Assembly: GCA_964524145.1 (NCBI GenBank)
Contig: CAZGCA010000008.1
Location: 1-64,000, forward strand
DNA from: CAZGCA01 sp964524145
GTDB taxonomy: Bacteria; Hydrogenedentota; CAZGCA01
Reading direction: 5' to 3'
DNA: 64,000 nucleotides
Shown here: in pieces, positions 9,548 to 17,324 of the stretch
How positions within the stretch are numbered: position 1 is the stretch's first letter
Layout of the letters: the number at the start of each line of letters is the position of its first letter
The notes under the pieces: generated by a model
The model's database searches: none
Told to the model about the DNA's origin: nothing
Seen by the model: only the letters and a program-made list of their open reading frames with translations
Position numbers and translations under genes: made by a program

Positions 9548-9730
9548 CTACTCCTCGGCAACCTCCAAGACGCTCCTGCCCTTGTAGAACCCGCAACTCA
9601 TGCAGACTCGGTGCGGCGCCTTTGGTTCACCGCAATTCGGGCACACCGATTTGGGCGGAGCTTCAACCTTGAAATGAGCGCGTCTCTGTTTCGTCCTGCT
9701 TTTTGAAGTCTTACGTTTGGGTAAAGCCAA
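9548..9730 (-). CDS. rpmF: 50S ribosomal protein L32
   Basis: This is a 60-residue zinc-ribbon ribosomal protein. It begins ALPKRKTSKSRTKQRRAH and keeps the four cysteines of the zinc-binding form: CPNCGEPKAPHRVCMSCGFY. The initiator is TTG at 9730, supported by GGAGAA 8 bp upstream and by the exact family N-terminus; an annotation requiring ATG would miss it. It is followed by plsX, the usual gene order. Confidence 0.97.
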   Translation of the reverse strand: MALPKRKTSKSRTKQRRAHFKVEAPPKSVCPNCGEPKAPHRVCMSCGFYKGRSVLEVAEE

Positions 9731-9749
9731 CTTATGTTCTCCTTTTCTT

Positions 9750-10280
9750 CTACTTGGAGTTGGGGTTCGTAATCCGCGTCTTTAACTCCTCGAGTACCGC
9801 GAGCCTCGGGTCCACGATCTCGACCCGACATCCGCAATCGCCCGAATTGAGATTCGCGCCGCACTGCGTGCACAACCCTTTGCAATCCTCCGAACACAGC
9901 GGTCTCAGAGGAATGCCCAGGAGAATGTCCTCCCTGACCGCCTCGACGAGATCGAACGTATCACCTTCGAAGGTCAGCCAACCGACGTCCGGCCCCGCCT
10001 CTTCAGGCTCGTTTGTTTCGCCGCGATGGAGGACAATCGACACGTCGGTGCCGAAATCCTGCTGAAACTTCTCCAGACAACGTCCGCAAACCAGCTCAAA
10101 TGTACCCGACACACTGCCGGTAAGCGTAAACCGGTCCTCGATCTGCCGGACTACCCCGACAACGTGGACGGGGCATGCCAGTGACGTATCCTCGGCCAGA
10201 TCGACAAGATCGTCGAGTCCAATATCTTTCTCTACGCGTAACCCGGAGTCGGGCACACGGGAAACATCTATCATTATCAC
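9750..10280 (-). CDS. DUF177 (YceD-like) protein
   Basis: This family is encoded almost universally next to rpmF. It is implicated in large-subunit rRNA metabolism in some organisms, but its exact reaction is not established. The 176-residue protein has the family core FELVCGRCLEKFQQDF and a cysteine-rich end, CSEDCKGLCTQCGANLNSGDCGC, which looks like a zinc site. The start is GTG at 10280 or ATG at 10274; GAGGTG lies upstream. It is the first gene of the lipid/ribosome block, so the block's promoter should lie just upstream in 10281-10490. Confidence 0.9.
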   Translation of the reverse strand: MIMIDVSRVPDSGLRVEKDIGLDDLVDLAEDTSLACPVHVVGVVRQIEDRFTLTGSVSGTFELVCGRCLEKFQQDFGTDVSIVLHRGETNEPEEAGPDVGWLTFEGDTFDLVEAVREDILLGIPLRPLCSEDCKGLCTQCGANLNSGDCGCRVEIVDPRLAVLEELKTRITNPNSK

Positions 10281-10489
10281 GGGATTGCCACCTCGCGATT
10301 ACTGCCACCACGAATAGCGCCACGCTCCCCAACCGACCTGAACGATTCTAACATTCTGAAGGGGATGATGTCAACTTGGAGTCATGCCGATGTCACACTG
10401 GCACGGGCGGCACTATGCCGGAAGTTATTGTTAGAGAGTGAGATAAAGATCGACACCGTGGTGCCATAGCATCTGGCATTTGCACTGCG

Positions 10490-10518
10490 TTGACAGGGGC
10501 GAAATGCCCCGTTATAAT
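10490..10518 (+). promoter_or_regulatory. Consensus sigma70 promoter with palindromic spacer
   Basis: TTGACA (10490-10495) and TATAAT (10513-10518) are separated by exactly 17 bp, both matching consensus perfectly. The spacer holds GGGGC-gaaat-GCCCC (10496-10510), which could be an operator for a repressor sitting between -35 and -10. It reads towards ggt, giving a leader of about 70 bases. The rest of 10281-10596 shows no gene. Confidence 0.85.
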
Positions 10519-10596
10519 CGTGCGAACGCAAAGCAACGTCTCGCATTGACGTGACCCGGCGCGCGAGACTGTTCTCGTGCAAGAGGGAGGTTAATA

Positions 10597-12237
10597 ATGT
10601 CGACAACCCCGCACATAATCGGTTTGGCCCTTTTTGCCGCAGTAGTGTGCGCCGCATCAACCGCCGAAGGCGCGCAACCTGTGAGAGCCGCTCACGGCAT
10701 GGTGGCGAGCGCGCACCGGTTGGCGTCGCAGGCCGGGCTCGATGTCTTGCAGAAAGGCGGCAACGCCGTTGATGCTGCTGTGGCTGTGGCCGCGATGCTG
10801 AACGTCGTGGATTTCCCTATGACAGGAATCGGCGGCGATATGTTTGCGCTGGTCTACATGCAGAACGAGGGCAAGGTTGTCGCGCTCAACGGCAGCGGCC
10901 GGTCGCCTTACGCGGCGACGCTCGAGAAGTATCGCGAGCTCGGGTACCGGTCCGTGCCCGGCCGAGGACTGCTTGCGGTCAACGTGCCGGGCGCGCTCGA
11001 CGGCTGGGCGGAACTGCTCGAACGGTACGGGACGATGCCGCTGGGCGACCTGCTCGAACCGGCGATTGTCGTTGCCGAAGAAGGATTTGTTCTGACGCAG
11101 CGGATGGCCGGTGTCCTTGCAGATGAGCGGCGGGCGATCGAGAAGCATCCGTCGACAGCAGCGGTATTCCTGCCCCACGGCAATGCCCCCGGGGCCGGGT
11201 ACGTCTTCAAGCAGCCGGATCTTGCGCGGACGTTGGGCATAATCGCCGAGAAGGGGCCGGACTCGTTCTACCGCGGCGAGATAGCCCGCAAGATATCGGG
11301 GTTCTGCGCGGCACACGGCGGTCTGATAACCATGAAAGACCTTGCCGACCATACCTCGACGTGGACGGAGCCGATCGTGGTTTCGTATCGCGGGCACGAC
11401 GTCTACGAGATGCCACCGAACTCGCAGGGCATCGCGTTGCTCGAAGCGCTCAACGTGGTCGAGGGATGGGAAATCGCGCCGTTCGGGCCGCAGACTGCCG
11501 AGACGATCGTGCGTCAGGTGGAGGCCAAACGCGTCGCGTTCGCCGACCGCAACAAGTACGTCACCGACCCCGAATTCGCGCCCGTCCCCGTGGATATGAT
11601 GCTTTCGAAAGAGTACGCCGCCCGCAGGCGTGCCGTGATCGACACGGACAGTATCCCGCGCGCGGTGCGATCGGGCACACCCGCCCGTGGCGACACGACA
11701 ACGTTCATGGTGGTCGACAAAGACCGCAACTGCGTCTCGTTCATCAACAGCCTGTTCTCGAACATGGGGTGCGGCGTCGTGGTCGAAGGTACGGGAATAC
11801 TGCTCCAGAGCCGTGCGGCGGGATTTCGCAGCGACCCAGACCATTTCAACAAGCTCGAACCGCACAAGCGCACGATGCACACGCTCAACCCGCTCATGGT
11901 GCTCAAAGACGGTAACCCGTACATCGTCATGGGCGTCATCGGAGGCGACCAGCAAACGCAGGCTTCGCAACAGATAATCGCAAACGTTGTCGATTTCGGC
12001 ATGAACATGCAGGAAGCGCTCGACGCGCCGCGCTGGAGCAGTGCGGGGGGTATAACGCTCTGCGTCGAGGAAGAGATCGGGCCGGATGTGCGCGACGCTC
12101 TCGCTGCCAAAGGGTACCGGGTCGTCGTCGGCCGGGCGTATTTCGGAGGCGCTCAAGCCATCATGCTCGACCCCGCATCCGGCGACCTGCTTGGCGCCAC
12201 CGACACGCGCATCGGCGGCGCGGCCATAGGGTATTGA
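10597..12237 (+). CDS. ggt: Gamma-glutamyltransferase, exported
   Basis: This enzyme hydrolyses or transfers the gamma-glutamyl group of glutathione and similar compounds. It has 546 residues with a signal peptide (hydrophobic stretch about 7-24, ending near AEG-AQP). Family features: MVASAHRLASQAGLDVLQKGGNAVDAAVA near the N-terminus, GGDMFALVYM, and the self-processing site ARGDTTTFMVVDKDRNCVSF, where the Thr after Asp becomes the N-terminal nucleophile of the small subunit. GGxx loops appear in VIGGDQQTQ. Start ATG at 10597 follows GAGGG. It is a single-gene unit under the strong promoter upstream, with tRNA-Pro after it. Confidence 0.95.
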   Translation: MSTTPHIIGLALFAAVVCAASTAEGAQPVRAAHGMVASAHRLASQAGLDVLQKGGNAVDAAVAVAAMLNVVDFPMTGIGGDMFALVYMQNEGKVVALNGSGRSPYAATLEKYRELGYRSVPGRGLLAVNVPGALDGWAELLERYGTMPLGDLLEPAIVVAEEGFVLTQRMAGVLADERRAIEKHPSTAAVFLPHGNAPGAGYVFKQPDLARTLGIIAEKGPDSFYRGEIARKISGFCAAHGGLITMKDLADHTSTWTEPIVVSYRGHDVYEMPPNSQGIALLEALNVVEGWEIAPFGPQTAETIVRQVEAKRVAFADRNKYVTDPEFAPVPVDMMLSKEYAARRRAVIDTDSIPRAVRSGTPARGDTTTFMVVDKDRNCVSFINSLFSNMGCGVVVEGTGILLQSRAAGFRSDPDHFNKLEPHKRTMHTLNPLMVLKDGNPYIVMGVIGGDQQTQASQQIIANVVDFGMNMQEALDAPRWSSAGGITLCVEEEIGPDVRDALAAKGYRVVVGRAYFGGAQAIMLDPASGDLLGATDTRIGGAAIGY

Positions 12238-12288
12238 TCCGGGCGAAGTTGCTCTGAACGGCCCGGGCGTGGTAAGATCAGGGGAACT

Positions 12289-12367
12289 CGGGGCGTGGCG
12301 CAGTCTGGCTTAGCGCGCCTGCTTTGGGAGCAGGAAGTCGCCGGTTCAAATCCGGCCGCCCCGACCA
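12289..12367 (+). tRNA. tRNA-Pro (anticodon UGG), CCA encoded
   Basis: A full cloverleaf can be drawn by hand. The acceptor CGGGGCG pairs with CGCCCCG, followed by discriminator A and an encoded CCA. The D stem is GCGC/GCGC. The anticodon stem CCTGC/GCAGG holds loop TTTGGGA with anticodon TGG, and the T stem GCCGG/CCGGC encloses TTCAAAT. The length is 79 bases including CCA. UGG reads all proline codons by wobble. Confidence 0.96.
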
Positions 12368-12665
12368 GCTGGCTGTTGTTTAGATACGCGCTTACAAATC
12401 TGCTCGCGGGTCTCCTTCTCCTACCCTACGGCCGTTTGCGCTAGCCTTGTGCTTGTCCTTTTCGCTGCAACCTTGCTGAAGAACTTCGCCCGGCAGATAG
12501 GGTGAGTTGGCTTTGTACCTCTTAAGACTAGGTCTCGACAAAGCGTAATGGACCGTGATGTATTGATGAATCGTTGGGTTTATGTATTTAGTCAGAATCT
12601 GAGAAAACCCAGAAAACGCAGGCCACGTGCTATACAGATTATACTAAGGTTGTTAGGAGGAACAC
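12368..12665 (+). other. Intergenic region upstream of the TetR-like gene
   Basis: No gene is visible. Near its end, TCAGAATCTGA (12592-12602) is an 11-bp palindrome that could serve a TetR regulator, and AGGAGGA precedes the start codon at 12666. No convincing -35/-10 pair or terminator was found. Confidence 0.5.
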
Positions 12666-13491
12666 ATGGCTTCTTCCGAACAGTCAACCCCGCTGATGAC
12701 GCGCAAGGAAAGGCGCTACCAGGAACGTGAGGCTCAAATCCTTCACGTTGCTCGGTCGTTATTGCGGGAGCATGGGCTTGCTCAGCTTACCATGGACCGC
12801 ATCGGTGACGCGATCAATTACTCAACGGCGGTAGTTTACCAGCACTTCCCATGCAAGGAGGAGATCGTCCTTGCTCTAGCTATCCAGTCGGCACTCATAC
12901 GCTTGAAGCTCCACGAACGGGTACTTCAATTCAAGGGAAATCCCCGTGAACGAATAATCGCCAGTGGCGAAGCGACGGTCGTGCTGCAAGACTATCTTCA
13001 GTGCGAGCTGCTTGTCCTGACGGATGCAGTGAGTTCGAAGACCTCTGAGGCGCGTCTGCAGTTGTACCAAACGGCGACGAGGAGAACGATTGTGATGGCA
13101 GGCTCCATTGTTGAAGATACCATTGCCGCGGGTGATCTTACCCTTCCCGAAGATCTCAATCCTGAGACTCTTGCCTTCAGCTTGTGGACGACGACCTTTG
13201 GTGCACCTTCTTAATACCGGTACAAGTCTTCTTCACCCTGGCAAATCTCTCAAAGGGGGGTCCGCGCCGGAGAATGTCCACCTAGCCCGCATGTGTGGTC
13301 GGGGGGTGCTCGACGCGTACGGCTGGCGACCGCTGTCGACGGAGTGGGATTATCGGGAGACTATGCGGAGGATATACCGAGAGGTGTATCCATCGGAAGT
13401 GATAGAGGAGTCGGTGCCATATGACGCTAGTGGAGATTCCCTTATCAGCGTCGATGGTGCTGACTTCTTGGACAAACTCAATGCAGTCTAA
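12666..13491 (+). pseudogene. TetR/AcrR family transcriptional regulator, frameshifted
   Basis: The first frame (12666-13214) gives a TetR DNA-binding domain: REAQILHVARSLLREHGLAQLTMDRIGDAINYSTAVVYQHFPCKEEIV, then the start of a ligand-binding domain. It stops at 13214 just after LWTTTFGAPS. The other frame continues the same protein after a one-base shift around 13200: LLNTGTSLLHPGK, then RMCGRGVLDAYGWRPLSTEWDYRETMRRIYREVYPSE, a typical TetR C-terminal helix pair, ending at 13491. Together they make a normal-sized regulator of about 270 residues. The break is either a true mutation or a sequencing error. The start ATG has a strong AGGAGGA. No efflux gene target remains next to it. Confidence 0.8.
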
Positions 13492-13562
13492 AGAAGGAGG
13501 TGATGTACAGGGTGATACGCGTTACGAAGGAGCGTGTTTGGTTGAATCTGTAGCGAAGAACG

Positions 13563-13690
13563 ATGAGACGGAAAGGTGGATTCACTCTGATTGAGTTGCT
13601 GGTGGTGATAGCGATCATCGGTATCCTGGCAGCTATACTGCTGCCGGCTCTCGCCAGAGCGCGTGAAGCGGCCCGACGGGCTGGCTGCGT
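13563..13690 (+). pseudogene. Truncated DUF1559-type pseudopilin (N-terminal cleavage/methylation domain only)
   Basis: The start MRRKGGFTLIELLVVIAIIG followed by ILAAILLPALARAREAARRAGC is the type II secretion/type IV pilin N-terminal domain and almost identical to the intact paralogue at 45632. Homology stops at about 13690; the frame then runs through unrelated sequence to 13874. The break falls just before the end of a transposase fragment, so an insertion and later deletion probably removed the remaining 300 residues. A short peptide with an intact prepilin peptidase site could still be made. Confidence 0.8.
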
Positions 13691-13711
13691 TCGAACTGTG
13701 GTCCTGTCTTG

Positions 13712-14101
13712 TCATCCTGTCCTCCTTTTTGTCATACTGCGACGCCATGGATGGTTTTCACCAGGTTTGTATCTCGTCCTGTTCCCGCTGGGAGCACGCG
13801 CTGTCAGTTTGACCAGCTTTTTGTGCAAGGCTTCGATTCGGCGCTTGAGTTCGGCTGGATTGAGCGTGGCGTAGTGGCGCTTGAGCCGCCGCTTGGTGGC
13901 CGCGTCTATAGCAGATGAGGCCACTACGCGCTGATAGGGTGTTTGCGGCGCGTCGTAGCGACGAGTAACGCGGGAACCATCGCGGATCTTTTCGATAAGC
14001 TTCTGCGAGGGCATGAAGAAGTTGACATACTCGCGGACAACCACGTAGAGGTCGTTGAGACACGCGCAGGCGTCGTGGTTCGGGCAGGTGCAGGAGGGCA
14101 T
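13712..14101 (-). mobile_element. Insertion sequence remnant: C-terminal part of an integrase-core transposase
   Basis: The 130-codon frame reads LNDLYVVVREYVNFFMPSQKL, then KIRDGSRVTRRYDAPQTPYQRV and LNPAELKRRIEALHKKL. This is the C-terminal portion of DDE integrase-core transposases common in Planctomycetota and relatives, recognised from memory of the family. The catalytic DDE region and N-terminal HTH are absent, so it cannot transpose. No terminal inverted repeat pair or target duplication could be identified. It abuts the broken pseudopilin. Confidence 0.72.
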
Positions 14102-14809
14102 CCGCCTCCATCATCTCTTTTCCGTCCGGTGATTTCATCAGAGAACGAGTCTCCAGGGCGCGCTAACTTGGTCATCTGGTCTCCTCATCTCCGACGACAA
14201 GAATAGTAGATCTCATGCTTGACACCTACTCTCGCCAAAGGTATGCGATCATATGGAGCAGATCTTTTCGTCAGAACACGTGCCAGAAAGGAGTATGCCA
14301 TGGGAGAACGGAATGAGCAAGGGCGACTGCCCCCTGAAGCTAACAAGCAACACAAAGTCCGTATGTGGGACTGTTGTCCATTATGGCAGAGGCGCAAGAT
14401 ACTGTTGCATCGCCGACTACAGATCTGCCACAGCAGGGCAGCCATTTCGCAAGTGCATAGTAAGCGACTGAGTCGGGTCCCAGCCAGTTTGGGCGAGAAA
14501 CTAACAACTACCAACGTTTGATAATGTTTTGGGCGGATCTGTAAAGCATTAAGCCACAATGGTTTGCAGCACGCCTACAATCAAGTTTCTTAGGAGTGCA
14601 AGATGCAGCAGGGAATCGGCCACGGGCAATCAATGAGTTCATGCGTTTGATGTGCTGTTTTAACTCAGAACTCCTGCGTTAGCAAGTGCGTCACTTCTAG
14701 GGTGGCAGTTGCTTCACTTTCAGTCCGGCGCCTCGAGAAGAAACCTGTTCTCCCGCCATAATGCTCTTTATCTGGCATGGACTACTATGACATTGTATTG
14801 AAGCAGCGT
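14102..14809 (+). other. Region without a recognisable gene
   Basis: Short frames exist (for example 14253-14471 and 14219-14521, with AAGGAG inside) but none has a recognisable domain, a normal start or consistent codon use, and they overlap one another in different frames. The stretch lies between the transposase remnant and a truncated transporter, so it may be debris from the same rearrangements. Confidence 0.5.
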
Positions 14810-15403
14810 CTATAGGACGACCCATAGGCCGAGGAAGATTATCGCCGTCGAGGAGAGTACCGGCAGGAAGAGAAGTGTCCGGCCTTCTCCCGTCATCCTG
14901 CGCACCATGCCCGAAGCCCGTACTACAGCGATGCCCAAAGCGATCAGTACCAGAGCAAGCCCAAAGCTGAACGCCAGGATCAGGCACATCCCGTAGTGCA
15001 ACCGACCGAACTTTGTCGCCAGGAGAAGAATGATGAGCGCCGTCGGACAGGGGACGATTCCGCCGGAAATGCCGAGCCCGAGAATGTTCCAGTAGCTTGG
15101 TGAACGGTTTTCCTTGGTCTCGACAACATGAGAGCGGCCGTGATCGTGCGCGTGGCTGTGCGCGTCGCCGGAACCGTGTCTCGCAAGGAGGAAGGTTGCG
15201 TAGCGGTGTAGAAACAGGGCGATTCCGATGCCGACGATCAAGAGTCCGGAGACTATACCGAGCCAGAAACTGAGCCGTTCTTCAGAGATTCGCTCACTGG
15301 CGAAAAGCGTTACGAGCCCAAGCAAGATGACGCTCCATGTGTGTGTGAGTGTGACAACGATTCCAAGCACAACAGCGTTCCACGTCGTGCCGCGCTCGCC
15401 GAT
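14810..15403 (-). pseudogene. Nickel/cobalt efflux (NicO/RcnA-like) transporter, N-terminal part missing
   Basis: From about 15403 the minus strand encodes LIGERGTTWNAVVLGIVVTLTHTWSVILLG, a His-rich loop (GDAHSHAHDHGRSH) and GISGGIVPCPTALIILLLA, ending in several membrane segments to 14810. These are the second half of NicO-family Ni2+/Co2+ exporters: the conserved TLTHT and VPCP motifs and a His-rich cytoplasmic loop. The first membrane helices with the family's HxxxxD-type metal site are missing. The open frame continues upstream to 15808 only because it runs antisense to an arsenite methyltransferase fragment, so residues before the junction are not part of the transporter. Confidence 0.75.
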
Positions 15404-15727
15404 CAGGGGCGCGGCCGGATGCTCATCTCCGACCTCTGCATCAACGATTTCGACGCGTTGGTTCGCGACGAGCTGTTTCAGTGGAGCGACTGCGTAGGCG
15501 GCGCGCTCGATGAGGAGACGTACCTGGGTACCATCACGCGTGCCGGTTTTGCCGATGTCGGGATTGTCGACAAGCAGACGTTTTCCGCCGGCGTTGTGAA
15601 AGCGTTTCTCGAGGCCAATACGGAGTCCACGCCCGTACAGCAGGCGCGCCGCGAGTCGCTCTGGCCCAAAGTCGACAACAAGGTCAGCAGCGTCCGCGTC
15701 CACGCACGCAAACCCGAACAGGCGTAA
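15404..15727 (+). pseudogene. Arsenite methyltransferase-like protein, C-terminal fragment
   Basis: The plus-strand frame GRMLISDLCINDFDALVRDELFQWSDCVGGALDEETYLGTITRAGFADVGIVDKQTF matches the C-terminal half of ArsM-type SAM methyltransferases, including the Cys before GGAL that binds arsenic in that family. The SAM-binding N-terminal half is missing. The fragment begins at the same point (about 15400-15415) where the opposing NicO gene is cut, so one breakpoint truncates both. No start codon with an RBS precedes it, and expression is unlikely. Confidence 0.72.
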
Positions 15728-15815
15728 CGCGTGGAACGATCGGATCTCGTATGCAGCGGAGGTCCGCGGTAGCCCAAGACATGCTTCGATGCTCGACTTC
15801 CGCTGCACGTTTCAT

Positions 15816-16247
15816 TCAGAACGTCAGCACCTTGTAGCCGTCTTTGAGGAACCCGGCGAGCGGTGGGCCCATGGGTTTGACTTCAATGCCCAGGTCGCGA
15901 ATCGTGTCCACCAGGCCGTAGCTCGTGGCGCAGGCTATACACGCCTCAACCACCACGCCATCTTCCTGCATGGACTTCACTTTCGCCTTGATGTCCTTAT
16001 CGCCGACCAGAAGCCGTTGCGAAGGCCCCCAGACGATTAATCGCACCTCGTCGAACCACCGGCTCTTCTTCGGCGCGTGCGTGTCCATGAAACACACTCT
16101 ATGGGCCACATCAGGGTCGCCGCTCGTCCACAACACCGCCAACCGGTCGGGCTCGCCTTCGTTCTCGGCCGCCCGGACATAAACCGAGCTTGCCAAGATC
16201 GCCACTACAACAACCAGCGCTCCAATTCCACAGTATGTCCTTGCCAT
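15816..16247 (-). CDS. Exported DsrE family protein
   Basis: The protein has 143 residues from ATG at 16247, with GGGAGAG upstream. It starts with a signal peptide (MARTYCGIGALVVVVAILASSVYVRAAE). The mature part has the DsrE fold pattern: RLAVLWTSGDPDVAHRVCFM, LIVWGPSQRLLVGDKDI and the cysteine loop VVVEACIACATSYGLVDTIRDLG. DsrE proteins carry sulfur or bind small ligands; exported members lack an assigned role. The longer open frame upstream reads antisense-like sequence from a duplicated gene end and should be ignored. It stands alone among broken genes. Confidence 0.85.
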   Translation of the reverse strand: MARTYCGIGALVVVVAILASSVYVRAAENEGEPDRLAVLWTSGDPDVAHRVCFMDTHAPKKSRWFDEVRLIVWGPSQRLLVGDKDIKAKVKSMQEDGVVVEACIACATSYGLVDTIRDLGIEVKPMGPPLAGFLKDGYKVLTF

Positions 16248-16285
16248 GACTACTCTCCCTTTCTCGCCAACAACTCTTTCCTGCG

Positions 16286-16412
16286 TCAAGGCACGGGCGG
16301 CGGTGGTTCTTTGAGCCAGGCGAGGTTGAACTCGTAGTGGTTCTTGCTGCTTATCAGATGGATGACACCGTTCGGCGTCTGGCAGACGGACAGATAGCCC
16401 CACGGTTCGGCG
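16286..16412 (-). repeat. 127-bp duplicate of the 3' end of the FGE-like/sialidase gene
   Basis: Bases 16286-16412 match 22644-22770 with about three mismatches by eye. In both places the minus strand encodes EPWGYLSVCQTPNGVIHLIS, then SKNHYEFNLAWLKEPPPPVP and a stop. At 22644 it is the true end of a complete gene; here the rest of the gene is absent. It is a decayed or transposed copy, in the same orientation, 6.4 kb apart. Confidence 0.9.
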
Positions 16413-17324
16413 TTCTCCTTTCTCAAGAACCCCCTTTGCCCGTCATTCTGAACGCCGCGAAGAATCTCGCCCCAACGCCGCACGGCAGCCCCTCTCACGC
16501 AACCGGGTTTCCAAACCGCGTGCTCTCAGTAGCCTCTTGACCGAGCGCTACCCTTGACGCGGGGGACTTTGTGCGCTATCATAATGACAGATTGGGAGTG
16601 GGGACGATAACTACAAGGAGAGATCTTTGGGGACGATCGCTCGACAAGAAGCCGCATGTTTTTGACTGCGATTGCAGTCACACTTGAAGCTGCCGGGTTG
16701 GCGGTTACTGAGACCAAGGGCGGTGGGCGGGAGCTGAGAAGCTATGTTACTACCATTGACGGTTTACCCCCTGCAGTTTCCAATCGGACTGCTAAGTCGT
16801 CGTAGTCTTGGGCATGGACAACGCCGCTAGCTACGGATTCGCAATCGTGCATACGGGAGCAAGCAAAACAAGAACAGCGGCGGGCACCGTAGAGTGTACC
16901 CAGCTATAGGACGCCGACGAAGTAGGGAACTCGGGTCAGTATAGTGTATTCCCAGCGTGGACCAATGGAAGCGGCCGGTGGTGTGCGACCGAAGGAGGGG
17001 TACGCTTGCCTGTTCTAAGTGCGTCTATCAAGTATTCGGGAGTCTGATATCGGGTGCCAGCTCGCAGAGGGTGCAGCGTCAGCGCCGACGAATCATACGG
17101 TAAACACCGGCAGCTCGCCACGCGACGCGACGCTGCATTGACTCGGACTCTTGAAATTGGACTATCACGGGCATGGTTAGAGTTGTCGGAGATGGATTGT
17201 GGAGATGGGAGCTATAGATGTTGGTTTGAGATGGCACTGGTGGACGGTTCTTGTATCGTATCAAGGCTGACAGGGACGCTTTCACAACTGAATTAGATGT
17301 AGGGGGATGCCGGAGAATCTAGTC
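16413..17324 (+). other. Long non-coding stretch with one promoter-like sequence
   Basis: About 0.9 kb has no convincing gene. TTGACG (16554-16559) and TATCAT (16577-16582), 17 bp apart, form a fair sigma70 promoter on the plus strand. A 49-codon frame (16656-16805, beginning MFLTAIAVTLEAAG) follows, but has no good RBS. The stretch could be the leader of the large gene at 17325, a decayed gene or a small RNA region. Confidence 0.4.
16441..16469 (+). repeat. Possible dispersed repeat unit
   Basis: CGTCATTCTGAACGCCGCGAAGAATCTCG resembles a family of short interspersed sequences (GTCATTCTGAGCG-AGCGAAGAATCTC) that I remember from many environmental bacterial genomes. Only one copy is visible here, so the call rests on recollection of that pattern, not on a repeat found in the window. 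Confidence 0.35.

Noticed and set aside
10657..12156. Minus-strand 499-codon frame
   Set aside because: Antisense shadow of ggt with Arg/His-rich composition.
12238..12288. CCGGGC...GCCCGG inverted repeat after ggt as a terminator
   Set aside because: Six-base stem with a 16-base loop and no T-run; too weak to call.
14253..14471. 73-codon frame in the debris region
   Set aside because: Cys-rich peptide with no known domain; overlaps another open frame; codon use not convincing.
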